Shown: piece by piece, positions 1 to 11,497 of the stretch | Layout of the letters: each line of letters opens with the position of its first letter | How positions within the stretch are numbered: position 1 is the first letter of the stretch | Assembly (NCBI GenBank): GCA_021234155.1 | Contig: JAJEKV010000022.1 | Location: forward strand, 7,287,961-7,351,960 | DNA from: Isoetes taiwanensis | Taxonomy: Eukaryota; Streptophyta; Lycopodiopsida; Isoetales; Isoetaceae | DNA: 64,000 nt | Reading direction: 5' to 3' | The notes under the pieces: model-generated | Databases searched by the model: none | Told to the model about the DNA's origin: nothing | Seen by the model: the letters and a program-made list of their open reading frames with translations, nothing else | Made by a program: the position numbers and the translations under genes

Positions 1-260
1 TGCCATACCCAAATGCTCAAATCGAGACGCTCAAGATGCTTCTTTTATGCAATAACAATCGGCATTTCGGCAAGTCTCCCATATGGCAGTCCATTTTTAT
101 TCATGTCATGTTTCTTCCATTTTCAGAATGGCTACAACGGATTTGTGGTCTTCCATGCGCATTTGATACCCGGCATCGACCAAAAAAATTCGGAAACATC
201 CTTGATAAGCTGGTAATAGGTAGATTTGAGTTTGCCTGTTCGAGGCACACAGTAGATACC

Positions 261-365
261 CAAAGGAACTCTGATTCCAAAGCTGAATATAACTTTGAAG
301 CCATATGTTCCAAGAACAGAGTAAATATACAAAGGAACTCTGATTCTAAAGCTTAATATATATTT
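261..365 (+). repeat. Two-unit direct repeat, period 69 bp
   Basis: The string CAAAGGAACTCTGATTC recurs at 261 and 330, and both copies run on into a related sequence ending in TTTGAAGC. No coding sense is apparent. The rest of 1-560 shows nothing recognisable apart from a T-run near 420. Confidence 0.6.
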
Positions 366-564
366 TGAAGCTACATCCTAGGATAGTAGTAAGAGCCTGC
401 TATTTGCTTCTGTTCTTGTAGTTTTTTTTTTTAATGTCGTTGATGCATGGAGCAATTTCGAATGGAAGGAAGCAGGGATGAAAGGGCAGTTTCTCGAGAT
501 CATGGTTTTGCTAAGACAAGGCAGGATGGATCAACTAGAGTATTTGCAGCTGGAACATGTGCAA

Positions 565-661
565 GAGTTGGATATAGAAAAATTTGAGGCCTTGCAACCT
601 GTGACAATTGTTGGAAAATGGCGCAGACGGTGGAAATGGATTAAGATATTAATATTAGTCA
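565..661 (+). pseudogene. Fragment of TVP38/TMEM64-like first exon
   Basis: These 97 bases match 38601-38697 with about four substitutions. The shared peptide starts ELDIE, includes FEALQPVTIV and a basic WRRRWKWIK stretch, and then enters a hydrophobic segment. The longer copy downstream shows that this is the N-terminal cytoplasmic part and first membrane segment of a TVP38/TMEM64 (SNARE-associated, DedA-like) membrane protein. Here similarity stops at 661 and the frame ends at 717, so the piece cannot encode the family's membrane domain. It is a duplicated exon fragment carried away from its gene. Capture by a transposon is possible, but no element ends are seen beside it. Confidence 0.6.
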
Positions 662-891
662 TAACTATTAAATCTATGGAAGCACCTCTCCTTAGAAGTT
701 CCCAAATGGTAGCTTGAACCTCTCCTTTACCCTTGTAAGGCGAATTATAAGCTAATATCCGAAGCTGCCATAAGAGCATCCATCGAACGAACAGTCGGCG
801 AGATCGATCCAAAGGAGCCGCGATTAGACAGTACCGACCATTACCATCAAGGAAGCTAAGGTGGGGAAAACCAAACAAGTAGCTAGGAAGG

Positions 892-1760
892 TTGGAAGCT
901 CCAGCTTGCACTGGAATGTTTGAAGCACTCACGGCGGGCGGCGAAGAACAAAATCTTGAGGCCCTACGGCCTAGGCCAGACGACGAACTTAGTCATTCAA
1001 GCTCTTCAGACGAATCGTTTCACTCTTATAGGAGCAACGGCTTATTACTTCAGGTGAATGATCGCAGGGCTCGAGGGAAATTAAGATCGTGGCATCTGCT
1101 TCTGGAGGTGAGGAGCAAGTAGCAAGAGCAACCTCGGCAATAGGAGCAACCCCAACAACAGGAAGAACAGATGAGGAGCAAGTAGCGAGAGCAACCTCGA
1201 TAATAGGAGCAACTTCGACAGTAGGAGCAACCCCGACACCAGGAAGAGTAGATGAGCAGCAAGTAGTAGGAGCAACCTCGGCAATACGAGCAACTCCAGC
1301 AGCAGGAACAGCAGTAAGGGGAGCCATCAATGCAGAAGAAAAGGAAGGAAGAGACGTAGGCAAGTGAGAAGCGAACAAAGAGGCGTGAAGCTAGGCGTAG
1401 GGGGAGCATGGTTATCAGGAGAACCAGTAGGACGAGGCCCCGGAGGAGGATGAGCCCGAGGAGGAAAGACCACACCAACAAGAGGGGGGAGCAAGAGGCT
1501 AAAGAAGAAGAGGAGGAGGAGGCCAAAGAACAGACGGAGTCTACGCTCGGCAACCATATCCAATGCAGTCCAAGGAGGGCAAGATCAACGAGAAGAAAAT
1601 TAAAGCTGAAGCAAGATATGGAGTACGAGAAGAAGAAAGCAGCATGCAAGATTTATCTCCGCTGATGGATCTGACAGGGCAGCCGATCAGGGTCAAAAAG
1701 CAAGCCTCTACCACCTCGACCCGATTCTTCTTCGAAGGTCTGCCATGGGCCAAATTCTAA
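892..1760 (+). other. Low-complexity, GC-rich open tract with a degenerate minisatellite
   Basis: Several overlapping short frames are open. From 1104 to 1312 a degenerate repeat of GAGCAACCTCGGCAATAGGA-like units gives peptides rich in Ala, Thr and Gly (GATSAIGATP-like). From 1408 to 1665 the plus frame is Arg/Lys/Glu-rich (a RRR/EEEEE run), as in a disordered or nucleic-acid-binding tail. The antisense open frames here are Leu/Ser/Cys-rich and look like shadows of the biased composition. I recognise no gene. It may be a decayed ORF1 or gag-like region of an element. From 1760 to 2090 nothing else is visible. Confidence 0.35.
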
Positions 1761-2101
1761 GCACAGTGAAGCTGCTCGGCATATTTGGCATTGCCAACAG
1801 TGTACCAGTCTGATGATTCAGAAAGTCTCTTTTCGAGTGCCTACATCAAAGGTCCATGCAGGAGTTCAAGATTGACTACGACTATCGAGCCACATCAACG
1901 ACGGCGGAGTCGCGCCAAGAAGCGCCCAAAATAGAGGAGGCCAAGATCTGCACCATTCATGCCACGAGGATGACCATTATGCTCAAGAACACGAACTTGG
2001 CACGGAGGTTTAGAAAAGATAAAATTTAGGAATCTTTGAATAAAATTTTGAGCTTGTATGTATATATGTTCCTAGAATTAATGGTAGGACCAAAAAAAAA
2101 A

Positions 2102-2605
2102 AGTCAACTCGGGTCAAACTGCGCGAAAGGCCTCTGCGTCGCGAACGCAGGCCCCTTCCGCGCGAAATGACCCGAGTCCCTTGATTTAGGGCAAAATTGA
2201 TCTAAATTTTGTACTAAAACATGTTAGAATGCTTAGAATTTATTTAAAAATGCAGTGTAGCACTTAATTTTCGCTAAAAATGTCAAAAAGTAGCCAAAAT
2301 CAGGCCACTCTGGTCACTCCGTGCCAAAGGCCTCTGCGTCGCGAACGTAGGCCCCTTCCGTGCGAAGTGACCCGAGTCACCTATATTTGTACTTCTAGAT
2401 GTGTTTTTAGTATGAAATAAGTTGCTAGTTAGTTTAGGATTGATCCAAATAGGCATTTTAGTGTCTTATAGTTCTCAAAATTATTGACTTTTGGTGGGGA
2501 TCAAGGGACTCTGGTCACTCCGTGCCAGAGGGCCATGCGTTGAGAACGCAGGCATCATTGGCGTGTAGTGACCCAGGCATCATTGGCACGTAGTGATCCG
2601 AGTCA
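2102..2605. repeat. Three dispersed copies of a nested hairpin repeat, about 200 bp apart
   Basis: Copies lie at about 2102-2177, 2308-2382 and 2510-2605. Each opens with ACTCGGGTCA or a variant and closes with its complement TGACCCGAGT. Inside, GCGCGAAAGGCC pairs with GGCCCCTTCCGCGC around a CTGCG..CGCAG loop. The first copy is the most symmetric and the third is eroded, with a short internal duplication of GGCATCATTGGC. The spacers between copies are AT-rich and unlike each other. This could be part of a terminal or untranslated region of an old element. Confidence 0.65.
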
Positions 2606-3014
2606 TATGATTTTAGACCAAAATTTTGCAAAATTGCTTAAAAAAAGTTCTGAATGCACATTTTAGTCATCTACCATGCATTCATCGTGCATTCTAGTGT
2701 CTTGTAGGGGGATTTTCAACTATAGGTTTTTTTTTTTTTTGGTTTTTATGGTCTTCTTTCGCGGTGATGACAAAATCCCCTTGTTAAAAGGAGCATGCCC
2801 CTCTTTGTTGAATGCACAAAAAATCCTTCAAAAATCAATTTATCCAGATGATTGCGAGTGGCAGTTTCAAAATTGTAGTTTTTTTATCTAATGGGAAAAC
2901 CTTAAACTACTACTAGTAAGGTTAGGGGTTAAACTGGGTCAATGTACATCCTAATAGTAACTCCCATAAGAATAACAAGAACAACATGTCTCACAACTTA
3001 GAGATTGAAAAGAG

Positions 3015-3667
3015 TGAAAGAAATTTGATCATGTAATATTCTATAAGTTGGACTTGAAAATGTGATTATGCATGCATTGGATTCATACTGATTGTAGAAG
3101 TCTTGATCCATGAGATCAAAGGGGAGACTGGAATGTATTGACCTAAGAGAATGTTGATGGACAACGATTGCATGGCCAGACCCTAGCAGAGTTTGTTGAG
3201 TATTAACCTATTAACCTATGGTTTGGAGTTAGTGCCGAGAGGCAATAGTTAAAGGTTAAACTTAATGGTTAAAGGTCGAAATTGACCATATTAAGTATGC
3301 AGATATGAAATAAGAAACTAGCTGATATATCTCGGCATTGGGAGCTCGGTCCGGCTGATCGGCCGGACCCAAAGATAAAACAAAAAGATGTATTATGTTG
3401 CTGTGATTGATCCCGGAGCAGTGCAGGGGTATTTCGAATCAATTGGATCACGCTTGGGCTGTCGGAATTCATAGTCTAATGAGCTACAATGTTAATAGTC
3501 AATAATGGTGAAGCGATAATATTTGCAATGGTTCTGAGAAATCATATGAAGTCTGGAATTAGATCAAATAAAGTTGATATTTGCTAAGGGAAATAGCTTA
3601 AGCTTTAAACATGTTTGTGTGATTGAAAATTAAATTTTGCTAGCAGGTTGTTGTCCCAGATCCTTCA
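3015..3667 (+). repeat. 5' LTR of copia element
   Basis: It starts TGAAAGAAATTTGATCATG and ends CAGATCCTTCA, and it is nearly identical to 7723-8372. A short CCGGCTGATCGGCCGGAC palindrome at about 3350 is shared by both LTRs. Confidence 0.93.
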
Positions 3668-3668
3668 T

Positions 3669-3680
3669 TGGTATCAGAGC
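3669..3680 (+). promoter_or_regulatory. Primer binding site (initiator tRNA-Met type)
   Basis: TGGTATCAGAGC lies one base past the LTR end. It is the standard plant copia primer site complementary to the 3' end of initiator tRNA-Met. Confidence 0.9.
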
Positions 3681-3690
3681 TATTGCAATA

Positions 3691-5149
3691 ATGTCTACAA
3701 GGTTTGGAGCTAATCTACTAACTTCCATTGAAGTGTTTAAAGGTGATGGTGGATTTCGGATATGGAAGCAAGGAATTAGACGAGTCCTAGAGGTTGAAAA
3801 TGCGTGGTATCTCATAGGTGGTGAAAGTACCGAGAAGATCTTTCGCCGGTGAGATCAAGGAATTCTATTGGGGAGACTAGTGAGGAGTCGGTTGAAGGAG
3901 GAGGCAATAATGCTCACGGAAACATGAGAAGTCTTTGTAAAGTTCAGAACATGATGATGAGTTTAAGATAATGGAAGCACAGGCCATTATAACCAGTAAG
4001 GTTGGAGCTGCCATAAAATTGAAATTAAGAGGCATGAGCCCGAAAGAAATGTGGGATTACATGGTAAGTCAGTATGAGGTAAAAACTTCATCACAAATTG
4101 ATATGTTAGAGAAGCAGCTCAGAAAATTGAAGCTATTTGAAAAGGATAGTATGACTGAATTTCTGGAAAAGTTTGATTCAATAATAGCAGACTTGGAGGG
4201 AGCTGGAATAATTTTGAATGATCAATATCAAATCTTGTCTCTTGCAAGATCAGTCTCACACAATAACCAGCTGGCCACACTAATCAGAAATGTGGCAAGA
4301 TCAAAGGAGCATGCCATACAAATGATAAGGACTGAATTTGAACAAAAGAGTGTTGTTTTTGAAGGTGACACCACTGAAGTTTTGTATGCAGGCAAAGGAA
4401 AAGGAGGTGGAACATCAAGCAAGGAAAAACTCGGACCATGCTTTAGCTGCAACCAGTATGGGCATCTTAAATATGAATGTCCTAATGAAGGTAAAATCTT
4501 GAGGTGTTATAATTGTGATGGAAAAGGGCATGTGGCTGCAAAGTGTCCAAGTCCCAAAGGGACTGTAGGCAGAGGTAGAGGCAGAGGGAGATCTGCAAGC
4601 ACAAGAGGTAATTTTGGCAGGGGCAGACCTGCACAAAGGAGTAATCCATCTGTGAATGTACTTGCGAGTGAAGAAGAGGAGGTGGATGATACTACTGAGG
4701 TAAGAAATGAAGTTGCTTTGAATATTTCAAGTGATTTGCAAAGTAAAGATAACAAAATGTTAATCATAGATTCAGGAGCTGAGAAAAGCGTGACCTATGA
4801 TCAAACAATGCTGAAGGAATGCAAAAAGAAGGAAGCTGGCCATGTACAACTGGGAGATGGAGCCATGCAAAAGATTGAAGACACTGGAATTCTTGAAATA
4901 TTTGATTTAGATGGAAAGGCAATAGAACTTAAGGATCAATTGTGTGTTCCGGGTTTAGTGAGGAATTTAATATCAGTATGTCAACTTGTTGATTTGGGAT
5001 ACAGAGTTTTATTTGAGAAATTGGAATGTAAAGTGTTTTTGGGAAATAAAATCAAGTTTATTGGCAAAAGAGTGGGAAACTTATTTGGTCTTGATTGCAA
5101 GCATATTCCGAGTTTAAATATTGTTGAACTTCCATCTGTTAGAACTTGA
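3691..5149 (+). pseudogene. Copia gag and protease
   Basis: The natural start is the ATG at 3691, which opens a gag N-terminus (MSTRFGANLLTSIEVF). This frame stops at 3852, and the main frame resumes by 3971. That frame carries the gag helical region and then two zinc knuckles, CFSCNQYGHLKYEC and CYNCDGKGHVAAKC. A Gly/Arg-rich linker and the aspartic protease site LIIDSGAE follow. The protein would form the particle and cleave the polyprotein. It ends at a single TGA (5147-5149) where the family usually has a Trp before the integrase zinc-binding region, because the frame continues directly into the integrase. It is broken by at least one frameshift and this nonsense codon. Confidence 0.88.
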
Positions 5150-5158
5150 TATAACAGG

Positions 5159-6523
5159 ATGTGTCATACTAATTCAGCTAACATACAAATCTTGATCAAA
5201 AAGGGATGGATAAAAGCAAATGCAGAAGACAACCAGAACTTGATGTGTGCAGGCTGCATTCTTGGGAAGCAAAGTAGATTGCCATTCAGAAAATCTCAAA
5301 AAAGAGCAAAGGGAATTTTGGAATTAGTTCACACGGATCTATGTGGTCCTATTAATGTAACCAGCATGGCAGGGCACAGATACTTCATGACATTTATTGA
5401 TGATTTTAGTAGGAAAACAAAATGTTACTGTCTGAAAACTAAAGATCAGGCTTATGATGCATTGAAGATCTTTGTTGCTGAAATGGAGCTCGAAACTGGG
5501 AGAAAAGTTAAGTGCATAAGGTCGGATAGGGGAGGTGAGTATCTGTCCTATGAATTCAAGAGGTTTTGTGCAAAGAAGGGAATTAAAAGACAATTGACAT
5601 GTAGGTATTCTCCCCAACAAAATGGGGTAGCTGAAAGAAAAAATAGAACTCTGCTAAATGCTGTAAGATCTATGCTAAAATATTCAGGACTTCCTAATTA
5701 TGTTTGGAATGAAGCCTTGGAAACTGCTGTGTATATTCAAAATATCTTGCCATCAATTAGTACTAAGGGAACTATACCAGAAATGTTATGGTCAGGGAAA
5801 ATTCCAAGCTATGATCATCTGAAAGCCTATGGCTGTTTAACCTTTGCTCATGTTCCAGAACAGTTAAGAAAAAAGTTGGATGATAGGGCATATATCACAT
5901 ATTTGGTGGGATATGACAATTGCTCAAAAGGGTATAGATTATTTGATCCAGTTCATAGAAAAATAATTGTAAGCAGGGATGTAATCTTTGACGAGTTTCA
6001 GTTCTATAGAAAAATCAGAAATGTCAATGTGACAGATCAAGCTAAAAGTAAACAAGAAGAAAATATCAGAGAAAAATCCATAACAGATATAAAAGATGTG
6101 GAAAAATCAGAATATGATTCTGATGATGATGTCTTGGTTGAAGAAAATGAGAGAGATTCTGCTCAAAGCATATCAGAAAATGAGGATGAGACAACAAATA
6201 AACTAGGAGAAATTTCTGTTGTACCAAATGTGGAGGAAGAAGACAGCACACATCATGTAGAAAAGCCTAAGGCTAAAACTAGAAGAACTGAAGCGCAAAT
6301 ATTAAGGGATGAGAACAAAATAGCTGCTGAATTGCATGGAAGAAATGAATTAGGTAGGAGCAGAAGGCTTCAGCCTCATGAAGGTGAAGTCGAGAACATA
6401 TTTGATATGGTGATCTTCCAAAAAATTACAGTGAAGCTATTAATGGACGAGATTCTAAACAATGGCTTAAGGCTATGGAGGAAGAAATGCAGGCCTTTCA
6501 AAGAACTGGAACCTATGAATTAG
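5159..6523 (+). pseudogene. Copia integrase
   Basis: The start shown is only the first Met after the TGA, in the same frame as protease. It contains the C-terminal half of the HHCC zinc region (CAGCILGKQ), followed by the catalytic core: HTDLCGP, FIDDFSRK, then the SDRGGEY stretch and QQNGVAERKN, which hold the D,D,E residues. A GKIPSYDHLKAYGC segment and an acidic tail (EYDSDDDVLVEE) precede RT. It would insert the cDNA into the genome. A frameshift at about 6400 separates it from RT. The reading DLPKNYSEAINGRDSKQWLK, which belongs to the start of RT, lies in the other frame. Confidence 0.88.
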
Positions 6524-7014
6524 TTGACAAACCAAAACATAAAAACATCATTGGAAGCAGATGGATTTTCAGAATTAAACTTGGGGCTGATGGGAAACCA
6601 ACAAAATATAAAGCTAGACTGGTTGCACAGGGTTTTTCTCAGAAAAAGGGAAAGGATTTTGATGAAACTTTTTCTCCTCTGGTTAAGATAAACAGTCTGA
6701 GGATTTTGCTTGCCATAGCAAATTCTTGTAATCTAGAAGTTCATCATATGGACGTTAGTACTGCATTTTTAAATGCTGAGTTGGAAGAAGAGGTCTATTT
6801 GAGACAAGCACCAGGGTTTGAAGAAGGAAAAGAAAAGGTGTGGAAATTAAATAGAGCAGTATATGGGCTAAAGCAGTCTCCAAGAGAATGGTACAAATGC
6901 ATGAATAATTTTCTAAAACAGCAAGGCTTTGAAAAATTGAACTATGATGGAAATTTGTACAGGTTTAAAAATGGAGATGAATGGTGTATTATTATCAGGT
7001 CCACAAACTGTTGA
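6404..7014 (+). pseudogene. Copia reverse transcriptase, N-terminal half only
   Basis: The frame shows WLKAMEEEMQAFQRTGTYEL, SRWIFRIKLGADG, YKARLVAQGFSQ, DETFSPLVK, LEVHHMDVSTAFLNAELEEEVY and AVYGLKQSPREWY, all classic copia RT blocks. After NGDEWCIII, where YVDD and its flanks should follow, the sequence jumps into the region just before RNase H. About 90-110 residues, including the catalytic Asp pair, are missing. This makes the element incapable of reverse transcription on its own. Confidence 0.88.
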
Positions 7015-7744
7015 AGAGCAAAGACAAATGGAGCAGGTACCATATAGATCTCTTATCGGTTGTTTGTCTTATGTAGCTAGTTGCACAAGGCCAGATGTTG
7101 CCTTTGCAGTAAACTTTCTTAGCAGATACAATCATAACCCTGGTCATGCTCACTGGGTAGCTGCAAAGAGAATCCTCAGATATTTGAAAGGTATAATGTT
7201 TTATGGCATTATGTATAATTCTAGTGATCTAAATTTAACAGCATATTGTGATGTTGATTGGGGTGGGGATCTAGACCAGAGAAAATCAACATCTGGCTAT
7301 GTAACTTTTTTAGCAGGAGCCCCAGTTGCTTGGAAGTCAAAGAAGCAGAGCAGCATTGCACTTTCTAGTGCAGAGGCAGAATATAATTCTGCATCATTGG
7401 CAGCAAAAGAAGTTCTGTGGGAAAGGAGGCTTATAGGTGAACTTGGATATGAGCAGCAAAGTCCAACTGCCATTTATTGTGACAGTAGCAGTTGTATAGC
7501 TATGTCAAAGAATCCTGTTATGCATGAGAGATCTAAACATATTGAAATGGAAGTTCATTTTATTAGAGATGTGGTTGAGAGAAATCTTGTACATTTGGTT
7601 TATGTCAATACAAAACAGCAGATAGCAGATGTGTTAACTAAAGCACTACCAGGTAGCAGATTTGAATATTTGAGAAGCATGCTCAAATGCTGCAATCAGG
7701 AATTATTACATGAAGGGGAGAATGAAAGAAATTTGATCATGTAA
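6980..7744 (+). pseudogene. Copia RNase H and C-terminus
   Basis: The frame gives VPYRSLIGCLSYV, TRPDVAFAVN, RILRYLKG, YCDVDWGGD with KSTSGYVTFL, SSAEAEY, CDSSSCIAMSKNPVMHERSKHIE and DVLTKALP, the usual copia RNase H series. It follows the RT deletion in a different frame from the RT part. It runs into the 3' LTR, with the polypurine tract in its last codons. Confidence 0.88.
7713..7722 (+). promoter_or_regulatory. Polypurine tract
   Basis: AAGGGGAGAA sits directly against the TG of the 3' LTR, where plus-strand DNA synthesis is primed. Confidence 0.85.
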
Positions 7745-8372
7745 TATTCTATAAGTTGGACTTGAAAATGTGATTATGCATGCATTGGATTCATACTGAT
7801 TGTAGAAGTCTTGATCCATGAGATCAAAGGGGAGACTGGAATGTATTGACCTAAGAGAATGTTGATGGACAACGATTGCATGGCCAGACCCTAGCAGAGT
7901 TTGTTGAGTATTAACCTATTAACCTATGGTTTGGAGTTAGTGCCGAGAGGCAATGGTTAAAGGTTAAACTTAATGGTTAAAGGTCGAAATTGACCATATT
8001 AAGTATGCAGATATGAAATAAGAAACTAGCTGATATATCTCGACATTGGGAGCTCGGTCCGGCTGATCGGCCGGACCCAAAGATAAAACAAAAAGATGTA
8101 TTATGTTGCTGTGATTGATCCCGGAGCAGTGCAGGGGTATTTCGAATCAATTGGATCACGCTTGGGCTGTCGGAATTCATAGTCTAATGAGCTACAATGT
8201 TAATAGTCAATAATGGTGAACAGTAATATTTGCAATGGTTACGAAATCATATGAAGTCTGGAATTAGATCAAATAAAGTTGATATTTGCTAAGGGAAATA
8301 GCTTAAGCTTTAAATGTGTTTGTGTGATTGAAAATTAAATTTTGCTAGCAGGTTGTTGTCCCAGATCCTTCA
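7723..8372 (+). repeat. 3' LTR of copia element
   Basis: This is the partner of 3015-3667. Visible differences are two G/A changes, a clustered change around 8219-8245 with small gaps, and CA to TG near 8316. From 8378 to 9100 there is only AT-rich, CAA-rich sequence with no gene that I can support. Confidence 0.93.
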
Positions 8373-9105
8373 AAGAGCAACTACAATAACTTGGAAAACA
8401 ACAAGTCCCCAAAAACAATAACATAGAGAGAAATGAATAACAACAACAATTTAGGAAAAGAACAACACCAATAACTTAAAACAACAATAATGACTGTTAG
8501 AATATTTCTCTGTGTATAGTATTGAATGTGCCTTGTTCTCAATTAATGCTTTCTACAACTGCTCTCAATGTCAACAGATGCTCCATGGTGGAATATTGGA
8601 TCTAAGTGCTGCTATCTTGTGCTCCAAATTCATTTCCCTCAGCATATGCGATGAAGGGGTAACATCATATCAAAAGTACATAATCTGTTACTGTTCTAAG
8701 ATCCATTGAGACTTCATATTTGCTACTCCATCTAGCTTGTGCATTCAATATTCCAGTATAAATTACTCCCTTCCAGCAGATTTGAAGTATGGAAAGAACA
8801 CTGGACAATTCTGTAATGAATGCAATAAAAGATTTCTTCAAGTAAGATGTAATGAATGTAGACTATGTTATCTAAAAGTGTTATAAACTAAAAAATTACA
8901 GTACCTCAACTACACTTCTTCACATTCATCATCAACATACACACAACGATGTCTTCTTATTTGTTTGAATGTGGGTGTGGATTCTGCAGCCATTAACATT
9001 GCCATTTCTGCTGCATAGCAGGGTAACGCACTGAACAAAGCATAAAAATATAATTATCAGTATATAAAAAGCAAACACTAAAAAATGATCAAAATGTCAA
9101 CCTTA

Positions 9106-10101
9106 CTAATCCTCAGGCTCTTCAAGTTCTTCTCCTGAGGCCTCTATGGCTGGTGGTTGTGACGATGATGGAGAATGGCTAGCTATTGAGTTGTTGGAGA
9201 ATTTTGGTAGCCTTTTGTTCTGAATGAAATCAACAAGGTCTAGCTCTTTCTCCATACCAAAGTAGTGACATCCGAACTTAGCGCATGCCTCTGCCATTGA
9301 ACCTGTCCCAGCCAGTAGATCGACCACCACACCATCGTGGGGGCAAAGCATGTCCAGTATGAATTCACACAACATAACAGATCTCTCAGAATTATAGTGA
9401 AGCTTTTTTACTGGTAAAAGGCTTCTACAAGCAGATTGAAATGTTCTTTGCTTTAATACTGATCGGTTGTACTCCATTTTTCCAATCGCAAAGCTTTTAT
9501 GGGACTGTAAAGCTGGTAGTGTTCCAACACGAGATAAAAGGTGAATATCCAAACTACAAATCTCCAATATGCCAAGTTTGTCCTTTCTATATCCAAAAGG
9601 ACTATCAGAACACAAGGTAAATTTGCGAGAACTTTCTAGATTATTTCTTGTGGCCAAAGAATGAACAAGGGTAGAATCTTCAACTGCACATATAACAACC
9701 AACCAACTGGCATCATCCAGACATAAGTTTGCCACATTAAAGCTGGCATTGATAAGCTCTTCACCACATATGTTCCATTCAGGTATTTGTACAACGCCTT
9801 CATTGGGCATGTCATTTGTTGGAAGGTCAATAAAAATCAGGTCTGCTCCCCAATCCCGTGCTTTACCATTCCTGGAAAAGCGTTTTCTTTTGTTCAACCT
9901 GCAGTGTTTGCGCACAAAATTCCGCATTCTATTGAAGGTGTGACTTTCTTTTTTTGATGTAATAGATGAGCACAATTGAATAAGATCTTCCCTAACCACA
10001 TCAAATTCCATATCACTATGGAAATTACTAGTCCTGAGATCCGGATTTTTATCAAACTCGTCGCTCACTTGAACATCTTCAACATCTTCATCCATAACCA
10101 T
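9106..10101 (-). CDS. Methyltransferase-like terminal exon
   Basis: A 331-residue open frame, acidic at both ends (MDEDVEDVQVSDEF; ASGEELEEPED). It carries DLPT (about residue 95) and the glycine-rich DLLAGTGS motif (about 255-265) followed by GMEKE. The SAM-binding acidic residue of motif I is present. The target-recognition spacer lies between the two motifs, as in beta-class N6-adenine/N4-cytosine enzymes. The shown start Met is internal, because the same protein continues upstream at 10119-10349 across a stop. Confidence 0.5.
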   Translation of the reverse strand: MVMDEDVEDVQVSDEFDKNPDLRTSNFHSDMEFDVVREDLIQLCSSITSKKESHTFNRMRNFVRKHCRLNKRKRFSRNGKARDWGADLIFIDLPTNDMPNEGVVQIPEWNICGEELINASFNVANLCLDDASWLVVICAVEDSTLVHSLATRNNLESSRKFTLCSDSPFGYRKDKLGILEICSLDIHLLSRVGTLPALQSHKSFAIGKMEYNRSVLKQRTFQSACRSLLPVKKLHYNSERSVMLCEFILDMLCPHDGVVVDLLAGTGSMAEACAKFGCHYFGMEKELDLVDFIQNKRLPKFSNNSIASHSPSSSQPPAIEASGEELEEPED

Positions 10102-11497
10102 TTTTCTCTTCTTCCTTCCTACATTGTACTTCTTGCTTGGACTTGATTTTGAAGATGGAGACCTGCATGGTAGATCATACGCACCTCTGTGACATGGTTC
10201 TTGAAAGTATTATCTTTATCACTTTTCCATTCTTCCTCTTCTTCCTTTGGGTATTTACCTGGTGGAAAATCAATCCACCATGGACAATTCTTGCATTCAT
10301 ATTCAGACATACCTCCATGCCTATCTAAGTTGAACTTAGAAAACATCAATTTTCGGACTTCTTATTCCATGAGCACAACTCTTTAGGAAATGCAGACAAT
10401 ATAGCCTTCCTTGACAAAGGTGCTTGTAATATCTAAATAACAAGTATAGTCAATCATAAATAAATTCAAAGTAAAGCATGAAAAATAAATACAAAATGTT
10501 ACCTATAGCGGACCACGCATTGCACATTTTCTCTAAGTCATATGCTTAGAATGAATGTCCTTTGTTGAACTCATGTGTGTCTCAATTGGATTGAACATTT
10601 CTTTTTACGTACTCGAGCTTGAAAATTGCGAAACCATACTTCCATATCACCTCCATTAGGAATGTTGAAGTCCAACATGAAGTCCTTCTTGGTGCCCTCG
10701 TAATATCCACGACTTCGCTTTAAGTAAATGTTCAAGCCGGGCTTCTTTCTTTATCCATTCTACGAATTCCTTATCATTATTAGGTATTACGTAAGTACTT
10801 GTCAATGCGACACCGGCCATCATCCAATGAATCCATCGATCTCGACACTATTGGGGACTTTAGCTTTTACCATTTCCAACGATTTTTCCAATTGTAATTC
10901 TCATGTGCTTAGATTCTGATTCCATTGTGGTCACTGCACTTAGCCAACTTGGCCCCATGCCAGGATTCACAATAGCCAAATACTTACCCAATTTCTGCTG
11001 CCATTTTTCATTCACTTTTCTCCTACATATGTTTTGAACCTCTTCCACACTTTCTTTATGTGCTGGATAGTTCTTTACTTCTAGCTCAATATCCTTTGAT
11101 ATATTTTGCTGTTCACAAATTTGAAGCGAAGTTTAAAATGAAGCTTTGTGTGAAATGCAGCTTTAAGTTAAATGACAGCTATTGAGAATGTAAAAGTTTG
11201 TCTAAGAAAGTGCAAATACCTTATATAAGATCTTTGCATATGCTAGTCTGGTCAAAGGATACCATGCTTCATTGGCAGAATTTGAACTGTCCTTGCTTCT
11301 CAAAGACTTCAAAAACTCTGTACCAAGCCGTTCTGCATACTTATCCGGATTTGAACTAGCTACCCTATACACGCTATATAAGGTATCTTTAAGAGTAGTC
11401 CGGACAACACCTACTTCATTTAACCTGTATAAAAAATTGTCAGTATGTTTTATAACAATAATATAAAATGCGCTTACAAGGGGAGAAACAGACTCAC

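Larger units (their letters stand above)
3010..8377 (+). mobile_element. Ty1/copia LTR retrotransposon, near full length, inactivated
   Basis: The element spans 3015-8372 and is bounded by the 5-bp target duplication AAGAG (3010-3014 and 8373-8377). LTRs begin TG and end CA. A tRNA-iMet type primer site follows the 5' LTR and a polypurine tract precedes the 3' LTR. Internal domains run gag, two CCHC knuckles, protease, integrase, reverse transcriptase, RNase H, which is the copia order. Coding is broken by an early frameshift or stop, one in-frame TGA between protease and integrase, a frameshift before RT, and a deletion that removes the RT core. The LTRs differ at roughly ten positions in 650, so the insertion is fairly recent. 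Confidence 0.95.

Noticed and set aside
1050-1649. 199-residue minus-strand ORF rich in Leu, Ser and Cys
   Set aside because: It is a shadow of a low-complexity purine-rich plus strand and has no domain.
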